In this document: positions 28,061-36,312 of the stretch, one piece after another
How positions within the stretch are numbered: position 1 is the stretch's first letter
Layout: every line of letters begins with the position of its first letter
Assembly: GCA_964519805.1 (NCBI GenBank)
Contig: CAZFKN010000021.1
Coordinates: forward strand, 1 to 36,316
Length of the DNA stretch: 36,316 bases
Source of the DNA: DASQPE01 sp964519805
Lineage (GTDB): Bacteria; Gemmatimonadota; Gemmatimonadetes; Gemmatimonadales; GWC2-71-9
Reading direction: 5' to 3'
Program-made: the position numbers and the translations under genes
Notes under the pieces: model-generated
Database searches by the model: none
What the model was told of the DNA's origin: nothing
What the model saw: only the letters and a program-made list of their open reading frames with translations

Positions 28061-29995
28061 ATGGCGCCGATCCGTTTCGTCTTCGGCCTGCACCTCCATC
28101 AGCCGGTCGGAAATTTCGGCCACGTCTTCCAGCAGCACCTCGATGACGTGTACGCACCGCTGCTCGACCGACTCGCGGGCGCGGACTTTCTCCCGATCGT
28201 CCTCCACGTCTCCGGGCCCTTGTTCGATTGGCTCGACGCCCACGCCCCGGCCTGGATGGACCGGCTCGGGGGGCTCGCGGCGGAGGGGCGGGTGGAGCTG
28301 CTGCTGTCGGGATTCTATGAGCCGGTGCTGGCCTCGCTCCCGCGTCGGGACCGGGTCGAGCAGATCCAGTGGATGCGCGAGGCGCTGCGACGCCGCTTCG
28401 GGGTGGACGCCACCGGCCTCTGGCTCACGGAGCGGGTCTGGGAGCCGGACCTGGCCGCCGACCTGGCCGACGCGGGCGTCCGATACGCGCTGGTGGACGA
28501 CCGGCACTTCGTGGTGTCCGGGTTCCCGCGCGAGCGGCTGCACGCCCCCTACTGGACCGAGTCCGATACCAAGCGCGTGGCGCTGTTTCCGATCGACGAG
28601 CGGCTCCGCTACCTCGTCCCCTTCCGGCCACCCGAGGAGACCGCGTCCTACCTGCAGGGACTCCGGGCCGCGGGCCATCAGCTCGCGGTTCTCGCCGACG
28701 ATGGAGAGAAGTTCGGCGGCTGGCCGGGGACGCGAGAGTGGGTCTACGCGCAAGGCTGGCTCGACCGGTTCGTGCACACCATCGGCGAGCTGGTCGCACG
28801 AGGCGAGGTCCGGCTGAGCACGCTGGGCCAGGCGCTGGCGGAGGTGCCGAGCGGCGGCATCGCCTACCTGCCGACGGCGTCCTATCGGGAGATGGAAGCG
28901 TGGTCGCTCCCGCCCGAGCCCGCCCTCCGCCTCACCCGTCTCGAGCAGGATCTCGGCGAGGAACGGATGGGGGGACCGGACGGCGCCCTCGTCCGGGGGT
29001 CACACTGGCGGAACTTCCTCGCGAAGTACCCCGAGTCGAATCGGATGCACAAGAAGATGCAGGCGCTGTCCACGTTGTGCCGCCGCCGCGGCGATCCGCC
29101 CGAGGCGCGCAGAGCGATCGGGCGGGCGCAGTGCAACGACGCGTACTGGCACGGGGTCTTCGGCGGACTCTATCTGCCGCACCTTCGCGAGGCGATCTGG
29201 CGAAATCTGGCCGATGCGGAAGCTCGGCTTCGCGCGGGCCAGGGCGTCGCCTGGGAGGTGCTCGATCTCGACGCCGACGGCCACGATGAGATCTGGGTCC
29301 ACTCCGATCGCTGCTCGGTGGTCGTGAGCCCGTGGCGGGGTGGCGCAGTCGAGGACCTGACCCTGTTCGGCCCCGGCATCAACTTTGCCAACGTGCTCAC
29401 CCGACGACTCGAGGCCTATCACGTGACGGCCCTGCAGCAGGGGGGCGAGCACGACGGCGCCGGCGGCGGCGCGCCGAGCATTCACGACCTCGAGGAGGGC
29501 CTGCGTCTCGCGGAGCAGCCGCCCGTGGACGCGGACGACCGCGCGATCTTCGTCGATCGCGTCCTCCCCGGCGATCTCTCGCTCGAGGCTTATGCGCGCG
29601 GGGCGTATACCCCTTTGCGCTCCTGGGCGCGGACGCCGGCGCATTTCCAGATTGCCGATGCCTTGGGCGGCGTCGAGGTGCGGCTCAGCTTTCACACGGA
29701 GGGAGCTCCCCTCCGCAAGACGGTGCACGTGGCCGCCGACGGCCGACTCGCCGTCGACTATGAGTGGCCCGCCTCCACCGACCCGGAGCACGCGGTCTTC
29801 GCCGTCGAGCTCTCGCTCTTCCGGCCGCTCGCGCTCACCGGAAACCCGGAGCCCGATCGCTGGACGTTCCCGGTCGAGACCGTCGCCAAGTCGGAGCGCG
29901 GCCTCGACCGCACCTGCCAGGGAGAATCCGTCACGCTCCGGTGGCCGCTTCCGCTGGGGCGGGCGCGCGTCGAGCTCGGTCCCCTCGAGCCGTAG
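28061..29995 (+). CDS. GH57 4-alpha-glucanotransferase / alpha-amylase (DUF1925-DUF1926 type)
   Basis: The product is 644 residues, close to the Thermococcus litoralis 4-alpha-glucanotransferase (659). F-G-L-H-L-H-Q-P-V-G-N-F at 8-19 is the GH57 start. The predicted nucleophile is Glu124 (W-L-T-E-R-V-W-E-P), and the acid/base is in L-A-D-D-G-E-K-F-G at 213-214, the same spacing as E123/D214 of the Thermococcus enzyme. C-terminal beta-rich regions (about 380-640) match the DUF1925/DUF1926 accessory domains. It rearranges malto-oligosaccharides, feeding the phosphorylase. It is the last gene of the glycogen operon. Confidence 0.88.
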   Translation: MAPIRFVFGLHLHQPVGNFGHVFQQHLDDVYAPLLDRLAGADFLPIVLHVSGPLFDWLDAHAPAWMDRLGGLAAEGRVELLLSGFYEPVLASLPRRDRVEQIQWMREALRRRFGVDATGLWLTERVWEPDLAADLADAGVRYALVDDRHFVVSGFPRERLHAPYWTESDTKRVALFPIDERLRYLVPFRPPEETASYLQGLRAAGHQLAVLADDGEKFGGWPGTREWVYAQGWLDRFVHTIGELVARGEVRLSTLGQALAEVPSGGIAYLPTASYREMEAWSLPPEPALRLTRLEQDLGEERMGGPDGALVRGSHWRNFLAKYPESNRMHKKMQALSTLCRRRGDPPEARRAIGRAQCNDAYWHGVFGGLYLPHLREAIWRNLADAEARLRAGQGVAWEVLDLDADGHDEIWVHSDRCSVVVSPWRGGAVEDLTLFGPGINFANVLTRRLEAYHVTALQQGGEHDGAGGGAPSIHDLEEGLRLAEQPPVDADDRAIFVDRVLPGDLSLEAYARGAYTPLRSWARTPAHFQIADALGGVEVRLSFHTEGAPLRKTVHVAADGRLAVDYEWPASTDPEHAVFAVELSLFRPLALTGNPEPDRWTFPVETVAKSERGLDRTCQGESVTLRWPLPLGRARVELGPLEP

Positions 29996-30002
29996 CCGTT
30001 GC

Positions 30003-30008
30003 TATCTT
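30003..30008 (+). promoter_or_regulatory. Probable -10 element of a leaderless aguB transcript
   Basis: TATCTT ends seven bases before the ATG at 30016, followed by TTCCCCC with no ribosome-binding site. This closely matches the TATCTT/CCCCC layout in front of ettA and suggests a leaderless mRNA. Confidence 0.4.
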
Positions 30009-30015
30009 TTCCCCC

Positions 30016-30927
30016 ATGGCGAATTCGACTCGCGCGCGATCGGTCACCCTGGGCCTGGTGCAGCGCCGCTGCACGCTCGACCCCGAGGAAAACCTGCGCA
30101 AGGCCATCGCAGGTGTGCGTGAGGCCCACGCCAAGGGCGCCGAGCTGGTCTGTCTTCCGGAGCTGTTCCGCAGCCAGTACTTCTGCCAGACGGAAGACCA
30201 CGGCCACTTCGCGCTCGCGGAGCCGGTGCCGGGCCCGACCACAACCACGCTGTCGACGCTCGCGGCCGAGCTCGGCGTGGTGATCGTTGCGTCGCTCTTC
30301 GAGCGACGGGCCGAGGGGCTGTACCACAACACGGCGGCGATCATCGATGCCGACGGCCGATACCTCGGCAAGTACCGGAAGATGCACATCCCCGACGACC
30401 CGCAGTACTACGAGAAGTTCTACTTCACCCCCGGCGACCTCGGCTTTCTGGCGTGGGACACGAAGGTGGGCCGCATCGGCGTGCTCGTCTGCTGGGACCA
30501 ATGGTATCCGGAGGCCGCGCGCCTCACCGCGCTCGCGGGCGCGCAGATTCTTTTTTATCCGACGGCGATCGGCTGGCTGCCGGCCGAAAAGGCGGAGCAC
30601 GGCGCCCAGCAGCAGGCCGCGTGGGAGACCATCCAGCGAAGCCACGCCATCGCGAACGGCGTGTATGTCTGCGCCGTGAATCGCGTGGGCCACGAGGGCC
30701 CCGCCACCGGCGGCATCGAGTTCTGGGGCGGGAGCTTCGTCGCCGACCCCGGCGGTCGCATCGTGGTCAAGGGCGGCCAGGGCGAGGAGGTCCTTATTGC
30801 CACGTGTGACCTGGGCAAGGTCGACGCGAGCCGTACGCATTGGCCGTTCCTGAGAGACCGGCGGATAGACGCCTACAGCGACCTCACGAAGCGGTACCTG
30901 GACCAAGAAGTGAGAAGTGAGACATAA
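30016..30927 (+). CDS. aguB: N-carbamoylputrescine amidase
   Basis: The product is 303 residues of the nitrilase superfamily. The Glu-Lys-Cys triad is visible at Glu49 (L-P-E-L-F), Lys122 (Y-R-K-M-H-I-P) and Cys159 (V-L-V-C-W-D-Q-W-Y-P-E), and Y-Y-E-K-F-Y-F-T-P-G-D is typical of the AguB subgroup. It hydrolyses N-carbamoylputrescine to putrescine, CO2 and ammonia. The following aguA supplies its substrate. The last few codons (E-V-R-S-E-T and the stop) are formed by the heptad-repeat element, replacing the usual end of the protein. The longer open frame upstream is not used. Confidence 0.94.
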   Translation: MANSTRARSVTLGLVQRRCTLDPEENLRKAIAGVREAHAKGAELVCLPELFRSQYFCQTEDHGHFALAEPVPGPTTTTLSTLAAELGVVIVASLFERRAEGLYHNTAAIIDADGRYLGKYRKMHIPDDPQYYEKFYFTPGDLGFLAWDTKVGRIGVLVCWDQWYPEAARLTALAGAQILFYPTAIGWLPAEKAEHGAQQQAAWETIQRSHAIANGVYVCAVNRVGHEGPATGGIEFWGGSFVADPGGRIVVKGGQGEEVLIATCDLGKVDASRTHWPFLRDRRIDAYSDLTKRYLDQEVRSET

Positions 30928-30957
30928 GAAGCTCACTCCTCACTTCTCACTTCTCGC
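30907..30957. repeat. Heptad-repeat hairpin, GAAGTGA family (copy A2)
   Basis: GAAGTGA-GAAGTGA-GACATAA (left) is complementary to CTCACTC-CTCACTT-CTCACTT (right). It overlaps the last 21 bases of aguB, including its stop codon, and ends three bases before the aguA ATG, so it replaces any ordinary ribosome-binding site for aguA. Confidence 0.85.
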
Positions 30958-30960
30958 CTG

Positions 30961-32013
30961 ATGTCCGCCTCCCGCACGCCAGCCTCCCTCGGCTTTGCCA
31001 TGCCTCCCGAATGGGCTCCCCACCGGGGGACCTGGCTCAGCTGGCCCCACAAGGAAGCCTCCTGGCCGGGGAACTACGAGCCCGTGCCCGGAATCTTTGG
31101 GCGGATGGTACGGGAGCTGGCGCGCGCGGAAGAGGTGCACATCAACGTGGCCGGACCGGACATGGAGGAGAACGTGCGAGCGCTCCTCGCCCGCCAGCGA
31201 GCCGAGCTGGGCCGGGTTCACTTCCACCACCATCCCACCAACGACGCCTGGTGCCGGGACCACGGACCCATGTTCGTTCAGCGCACCGTGGACGGGCGCC
31301 GGAAAGAAGCCATCGTCGACTGGGACTATAACGCGTGGGGCGGCAAGTATCCGCCGTACGATCTCGATGACGTCATCCCGAGCCGGATCGGCGCGGAGCT
31401 CGCCCTCCCGGTGTTTCATCCCCGGATCGTGATGGAGGGCGGGTCCATCGACGTGAACGGGCGCGGCACCCTGCTCACGACGGAAGCCTGCCTGCTCAAT
31501 CCCAACCGCAACCCGACGCTCAGCCGAGTGGAGATCGAGGGGTACCTGCGCGACTTCCTGGGCGTCAGGCACATCCTCTGGCTCGGCGGCGGCATCGCGG
31601 GCGACGACACGGACGGTCACGTCGACGACCTCACCCGGTTCGTCGACCCGACGACCGTCGTCACGGTCGTGGAGGAGGATCCGGCGGACGAAAACTACGA
31701 GCCGCTGCAGGATAACCTGCAGCGGCTCCGGGGCATGACGGATCAGGATGGCCGACCGTTGCGGGTGGAGCTGCTGCCGATGCCCAGACCGCTCTTCCGC
31801 GAGGGCCAGCGCCTACCGGCGAGCTACGCGAACTTCTACCTCGCCAACGGCCTTGTGCTGCTCCCGGGGTATGACCGGGCCGGGGACGCAAAGGCCGCGG
31901 CGGCGCTCCAGCGGGTATTCCCGGAGCGCCGCATCGTGGTCATCGATTGCACCGATCTCGTCTGGGGACTGGGCGCCTTCCACTGCGTGACCCAGCAGTG
32001 GCCTGCCACATGA
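30961..32013 (+). CDS. aguA: Agmatine deiminase
   Basis: The product is 350 residues of the peptidylarginine-deiminase fold. M-P-P-E-W-A-P-H near 14-21, T-W-L-S-W-P-H, D-A-W-C-R-D-H-G-P-M-F near 95-105, M-E-G-G-S-I-D near 158 and G-D-D-T-D-G-H-V-D-D near 218 are family motifs. The catalytic nucleophile is Cys342 (G-A-F-H-C-V-T-Q-Q). It converts agmatine to N-carbamoylputrescine, with AguB completing a two-step putrescine route. No ribosome-binding site is seen because a repeat hairpin directly precedes the ATG. Confidence 0.95.
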   Translation: MSASRTPASLGFAMPPEWAPHRGTWLSWPHKEASWPGNYEPVPGIFGRMVRELARAEEVHINVAGPDMEENVRALLARQRAELGRVHFHHHPTNDAWCRDHGPMFVQRTVDGRRKEAIVDWDYNAWGGKYPPYDLDDVIPSRIGAELALPVFHPRIVMEGGSIDVNGRGTLLTTEACLLNPNRNPTLSRVEIEGYLRDFLGVRHILWLGGGIAGDDTDGHVDDLTRFVDPTTVVTVVEEDPADENYEPLQDNLQRLRGMTDQDGRPLRVELLPMPRPLFREGQRLPASYANFYLANGLVLLPGYDRAGDAKAAAALQRVFPERRIVVIDCTDLVWGLGAFHCVTQQWPAT

Positions 32014-32025
32014 GCGGCGAGGCGG

Positions 32026-32421
32026 TCAGCTCTTCTTCCAGGCGCCCTCGAGCGCGGCATGCCGGGCGCCGCAGCCGTCCATGCCCACACCCGACACCTG
32101 GACCTCGTCCCCGCTCGCGCTGAAGACGTAGAGTGCCTGTGCGGCGGCGCACTTGATCGCCGTGTCGGCCGGGAAGACCAGCGTGTCGCCCTTGAACGAG
32201 GCCTTGCCTGTCATGTTCGGGTTATCGGCCCACCGGGGCGCCGGCAGCGTCAGCTCGACCGTTCCGTCAGTGCCGAGCTTCATCAGCACGTCGCCTTCGC
32301 CGTAGAGCTCACGCTTGTAGCTGCCCGCGTACTTTCCGGCACCGCCACATGCGGTTACGGCGACCAGCGCGAGCGCCGCGACCGAGGACGCGACCACGAC
32401 ACCACGATACCCAACCGGCAT
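32026..32421 (-). CDS. Hypothetical lipoprotein
   Basis: The product is 131 residues. An N-terminal hydrophobic segment ends in a lipobox V-T-A-C-G-G with the lipidated Cys at 25, so it should be exported and membrane-anchored. The mature part is small and beta-rich (K-Y-A-G-S-Y, G-D-V-L-M-K-L, F-K-G-D-T-L-V-F-P), a pattern seen in many short uncharacterised lipoproteins. Two further cysteines (C-A-A-A and D-G-C-G) could form a disulfide. The ATG at 32421 is preferred over the GTG three bases earlier because GGAGGG is better spaced. Convergent with aguA, 12 bp apart. Confidence 0.8.
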   Translation of the reverse strand: MPVGYRGVVVASSVAALALVAVTACGGAGKYAGSYKRELYGEGDVLMKLGTDGTVELTLPAPRWADNPNMTGKASFKGDTLVFPADTAIKCAAAQALYVFSASGDEVQVSGVGMDGCGARHAALEGAWKKS

Positions 32422-32506
32422 CACATTACCCTCCGCTAGGGGATCTCAACGAGCTTGGTGGCACGGGCTTGCCGATGCCATGGCGAGCCTTGGATAATGT
32501 GGCACC

Positions 32507-33835
32507 TCATGCACGTCCGCCAGTAGCCACCGGTCCGGAGGCGAGGGACTCGCCCCGGCGACGCCAGGCGCCCCCCACGGCCGTCCCCCAGAGCACGGAT
32601 TCCTCGGCCCCGAAGACGACCGCGTCGAGCAGGTGCTCCGGGTCGACGCCCGCCAGCGCGGGCGCGTCGAGGTCGATCGCGACGAGGTCGGCCCAGCAGC
32701 CGGCGTCGATCCTCCCCGCATCCACCCCGACCGCGCGGGCGCCTCCCAATGTGGCCGCTTCGAGCACGCGCGCGGCCACCCGCCCGCCCCCGTTCGCCAG
32801 GATCCCCCGCCTGCCCAGCCGGAGCCGCTGGCCGTACTCCAGCCACCGCATTTCCTCCACGAAGCCGATGCGCGCATTGGAGTCCGTGCCCAGGCTCAGG
32901 CGCCCGGCGCCGTGGATCTGGTCGAGGGCCGGCAGCCCGTCGCCAAGATTGGCCTCCGTGAGCGGGCACAGGCACACCGTGCCCCCGGCGGCGAGGAAGC
33001 GACCCATGTCCGCCGGGTCGGTGTGGGTGCAGTGCACGGCCGTGAAGTTGTCGGCGGTCGTGAGCGCGTCGAGCAGGGCCGCCATGGGGCGACGCCCATA
33101 CGCCGCAAGTGACTCCTCGATCTCACCCGGCTGCTCCTCCACGTGCATGTGGAACGGGAGACGGCGTTTGGTGGCTTCGGCGTGCAGCTCTGCAATCTCC
33201 GCGAGCGGCACGGCCCGGATGCTGTGCGCCACCACCCCCAGCGATTGGAGCCCGCGGTCCAGCACCCCGTCCAGCCGGTCCAGCTGTGCACGGTAGCCGG
33301 CTAGGCCCTCGGACCGGAAGCGGCGTTGCGCGCCGTCGAGTCCGCGCCCGATGCCTCCCGTCGCGTAGAAAACGTTCAGGAGGACCAAGCGAATGCCGAC
33401 CGCGCGGGCCGCGTCGAGCACGACGCGATCGAATCCGTAGTCCAGCCCGTCACCGACGTGATGCAAGTAGTGGAACTCGCCCACGGTCGTGATGCCCGCG
33501 TCCCGCATCTCCGAAAAAGCCTGGACGTAGGCCCGCCGAGCCGCCTCGACGTCGAGAGAGGCGACCAGCTCGTACATCGTCTCACGCCAGGTCCAGAAGC
33601 TCCCGGCCCCACGCGGGAAGCGTTCACCCCGGCCTCGAAGTGCACGCTGGAATCCGTGCGAGTGCGCGTTGACGAAGCCGGGCAGAAGGGCGCGCCGGCC
33701 CAGGCGCTCGCCGGCCGCGGCCTCGAGGCGTCCCGCGCTCACGATTCTGCCATTCTCATCGATGGCGATTCGGATGCCGGGCTCGAATCGGGCGCCGGTC
33801 CAGGTCAGGTCCGCCTCGATCACTCGAACGGTCAT
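32507..33835 (-). CDS. hutF: Formimidoylglutamate deiminase
   Basis: The product is 442 residues of the amidohydrolase superfamily. Metal ligands His58 and His60 lie in V-N-A-H-S-H-G-F-Q-R-A. Further motifs are H-M-H-V-E-E-Q near residue 205, A-V-H-C-T-H-T-D near 240 and S-L-G-T-D-S-N near 295, as in Pseudomonas HutF. It removes ammonia from N-formimino-L-glutamate, giving N-formyl-L-glutamate, the fourth step of one histidine-degradation route. The ATG at 33835 follows the M20 hydrolase stop by four bases. An upstream open extension to 33991 is a shadow of that gene. Confidence 0.93.
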   Translation of the reverse strand: MTVRVIEADLTWTGARFEPGIRIAIDENGRIVSAGRLEAAAGERLGRRALLPGFVNAHSHGFQRALRGRGERFPRGAGSFWTWRETMYELVASLDVEAARRAYVQAFSEMRDAGITTVGEFHYLHHVGDGLDYGFDRVVLDAARAVGIRLVLLNVFYATGGIGRGLDGAQRRFRSEGLAGYRAQLDRLDGVLDRGLQSLGVVAHSIRAVPLAEIAELHAEATKRRLPFHMHVEEQPGEIEESLAAYGRRPMAALLDALTTADNFTAVHCTHTDPADMGRFLAAGGTVCLCPLTEANLGDGLPALDQIHGAGRLSLGTDSNARIGFVEEMRWLEYGQRLRLGRRGILANGGGRVAARVLEAATLGGARAVGVDAGRIDAGCWADLVAIDLDAPALAGVDPEHLLDAVVFGAEESVLWGTAVGGAWRRRGESLASGPVATGGRA

Positions 33836-33839
33836 GGGC

Positions 33840-34982
33840 TCACCCGGCTCGGACGCAGGACCGGTCCACGACCGACTCGAGCAGGCCCGCGGCCCGTTCG
33901 AACTCGGCGACCGGCAGCCATTCGTCGGGCTTGTGGGCGGCTTGAATCGACCCCGGTCCGAAGACGACGCAATCCAGGCCCAGCTTGCCAAGCCAGCCGC
34001 CGTCGGTGGTGAACGCCACCGCGCGCGAGCCGGCCTGGCCCGCGAGGGCGCACAGCGTCCCGTGAATCGGCGCCGCTTCGGGTGTGGCCATGGCCGGGCT
34101 CTCGTTGATCGGCTCCAACGCGTAGGCCTCCCTACCGACGGCCCGCTCCACGGCGCGTCGCACCCGCTCGGACGCGTCGGCCCCCGTCATCCCCGGCAGC
34201 AGCCGGATGCCGATCTCCAGCACGCAGCGGCCGGGGATCACGTTGAGGGCCGTCCCGCCCGCGATCGTGGCGAGGTTGATCGTGGCGTGGCGGATCTCGC
34301 CGAAAAGGGCCGCCTCCGGCGGGATCTCCCCCTCCAGTTCCCGTCCCAACCGACCGAGCTCGTGGATCACGCCACCGGCCATCTCGATCGCGTTCCTGCC
34401 CGAGGCGGGGTACGCGCTGTGACCGGGATGCCCGAGCACCACGATGCGGACCTTGAAGTGGCCCTTGTGCATTCGCACCACCTCGAGGGACGTCGGCTCG
34501 CCGATCACCGCGGCCCGCGGGAGCGGCTCGGCGGAGGACCACGTTTCGACCAGATGCCGCGCCCCGATCGTGCCCAGCTCCTCGTCGTAGGTGAAGAGCA
34601 AGACCAGCGGATGCTCGAGAGCGGCCGGCACCTCGGCGAACCGCTCCACGGCGAGCGCCAGGAAGCCCTTCATGTCGCAGACGCCTCGGCCGAAGTAGCG
34701 CTCGTTGCGCCGGCCGAGGACGAGCGGGTCGGTCGACCAATCGGGCTCGCCGAACGGAACCGTGTCCATGTGCCCCGAAAGCACGAGTCCGCTCCGGTCT
34801 TCCCGCGCCGGCCCGCGGGCCGCGACGACATTGAGCTTGGTGCCATCGGGCGAGTGGTTCCGAACGATGCGCACGCCGGGTGCGTCCAGATAGTCGCAGA
34901 TGAAGTCGGCGATGGCGCGGTTGCTGACTTCGCTCCGCGAATCGATGGCGACGAGTCGCCGGAGCAGCTCCTCCCGCGTCAT
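33840..34982 (-). CDS. M20-family ArgE/DapE-type amidohydrolase
   Basis: The product is 380 residues, like acetylornithine deacetylase ArgE (383). Zinc ligands: His71 and Asp73 in S-G-H-M-D-T-V-P, then D-M-K-G-F near 103 and the catalytic Glu pair at 134-135 (Y-D-E-E-L-G). The C-terminal A-A-H-K-P-D-E-W near 355 is also ArgE-like. ArgE is known to deacylate N-acetylornithine and other N-acylated amino acids. It is embedded between hutI (ATGA overlap) and hutF (four-base gap), so here it may hydrolyse the HutF product N-formylglutamate. Arginine biosynthesis is the alternative. The start is fixed by the overlap. Confidence 0.85.
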   Translation of the reverse strand: MTREELLRRLVAIDSRSEVSNRAIADFICDYLDAPGVRIVRNHSPDGTKLNVVAARGPAREDRSGLVLSGHMDTVPFGEPDWSTDPLVLGRRNERYFGRGVCDMKGFLALAVERFAEVPAALEHPLVLLFTYDEELGTIGARHLVETWSSAEPLPRAAVIGEPTSLEVVRMHKGHFKVRIVVLGHPGHSAYPASGRNAIEMAGGVIHELGRLGRELEGEIPPEAALFGEIRHATINLATIAGGTALNVIPGRCVLEIGIRLLPGMTGADASERVRRAVERAVGREAYALEPINESPAMATPEAAPIHGTLCALAGQAGSRAVAFTTDGGWLGKLGLDCVVFGPGSIQAAHKPDEWLPVAEFERAAGLLESVVDRSCVRAG

Positions 34983-36202
34983 GCCGCCCGCCAGCGGGTC
35001 ACTCCGCCAATCACGGTCTCCACACAGGCGTTGGGCCGGAAGTAGTAGAGCCAGTGGTTCACATCGGGTGCGTCGATGATCGCGAAGTCCGCGGCTTTGC
35101 CCGGCTCGAGCGACCCGACCTCCGCCTCGAGCCCCGCGGCCCGGGCCGCATGGATCGTCGCCCCCTTGAGCGCTTCCGCCGGAGTCATTCGCTGGAGCGT
35201 ACAGGCGAGAGTGAGGGCGAGCGGAAGGTGCCAGCTCGGGGCGGAGCCGGGGTTGAAATCGGTCGCCACCGCAACGCGAACGCCGGCCTCGATCAAGGCC
35301 CGTGCCGGCATGGGTCGCTGACCGAGATAAAGCGTCGCGATGGGGAGGCTCACGGCCACGACCCCCGCGTCCCGCAGTGCCGCCATGCCGCTCGGCGTCA
35401 CGCACTCCAGGTGGTCCGCCGACAGGGCGCCTACCTCGGCGGCAAGCTCCGCCCCGCCGCAGGCGGTGAGCTGGTCGGCGTGCAGCCGGGCACCCAGCCC
35501 CAGCGCGCGCCCCGCAACCAGGATCCGCCGGGCTTCGTCGACCGTAAATGCCGACTCCTCGACGAACGCGTCGCAGCACCTGGCCAATCGTGCCGCGGTC
35601 GCGGCGGGCAGAATGGTCCCCGTGATCAGTTCGACGTAGGCGTCGCGGCGGCCACGGTACTCGGGCGGCACGACGTGGGCCGCGAGCAGCGTCGGCACGA
35701 GACGTTGGGCGGCGAGCTCACCCAGCCGCTGGTAGACCCGGAGCAGCTTCAGCTCGGCCTCCTCGTCGAGTCCGTAGCCGGTCTTGCACTCGACCGTGGT
35801 CACGCCGAGCGTCAGCATGCCGTCGAGGAACCCGGCGGCGCGCTGCAGCAGCTCGATTTCCGTCGCCGCGCGCGTCGCCCGCATCGTCGCGGCGATGCCG
35901 CCGCCGGCGGCCGCGATCTCCAGGTAGCCCTCGCCTCGCAGCCGCCGCTCGAACTCGTCGGCCCGCCACCCGCCGAACGCCAGGTGCGTGTGGCAGTCGA
36001 CCAGGCCCGGGATCACCAGCCGACCGCCCGCGTCCAGACGGTCCCCGCGCCGCAGCCGTGGGGGCAGATCGGCCTCCGGCCCCGTCCACACGATCCTTCC
36101 GTCGTCCCACGCCAGCGCCGCGCGCGGGATCGGATGGATGTCACCCTGCGAGCCGGAGGCGCGGCAGGTGGCGAGAAGGCCGATATTCGTCAGGAGGGGC
36201 AT
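34979..36202 (-). CDS. hutI: Imidazolonepropionase
   Basis: The product is 407 residues, normal for HutI. Metal ligands His71 and His73 are in V-D-C-H-T-H-L-A-F-G-G. E-C-K-T-G-Y-G-L near 137-144, H-A-D-Q-L near 240, A-D-H-L-E near 260 and A-T-D-F-N-P-G-S near 312 are family signatures. It opens the imidazolone ring to give N-formiminoglutamate, the HutF substrate. It is the first gene in the window of the minus-strand hut operon. No ribosome-binding site is visible before the ATG; a repeat hairpin begins 15 bases upstream. hutH and hutU, if linked, lie beyond the right edge. Confidence 0.95.
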   Translation of the reverse strand: MPLLTNIGLLATCRASGSQGDIHPIPRAALAWDDGRIVWTGPEADLPPRLRRGDRLDAGGRLVIPGLVDCHTHLAFGGWRADEFERRLRGEGYLEIAAAGGGIAATMRATRAATEIELLQRAAGFLDGMLTLGVTTVECKTGYGLDEEAELKLLRVYQRLGELAAQRLVPTLLAAHVVPPEYRGRRDAYVELITGTILPAATAARLARCCDAFVEESAFTVDEARRILVAGRALGLGARLHADQLTACGGAELAAEVGALSADHLECVTPSGMAALRDAGVVAVSLPIATLYLGQRPMPARALIEAGVRVAVATDFNPGSAPSWHLPLALTLACTLQRMTPAEALKGATIHAARAAGLEAEVGSLEPGKAADFAIIDAPDVNHWLYYFRPNACVETVIGGVTRWRAA

Positions 36203-36216
36203 CGGTTGGGAAAGAC

Positions 36217-36312
36217 GTGAACAGTGAACAGCGAACCGTGAACAGTGAACCGGCGGCGCCGGGCCGCGTCGCCCTCCCCGTTCACTGTTTACCGTTCACT
36301 GTTCACGGTTCA
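36217..36312. repeat. Heptad-repeat hairpin, GTGAACA family (copy B2)
   Basis: Left arm: GTGAACA, GTGAACA, GCGAACC, GTGAACA, GTGAACC. Right arm (36280-36312): GTTCACT, GTTTACC, GTTCACT, GTTCACG, GTTCA. The arms are complementary around a GC-rich centre. The element lies 15 bases upstream of hutI, where the operon promoter would be expected, and has the same layout and variant units as B1. Confidence 0.85.
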
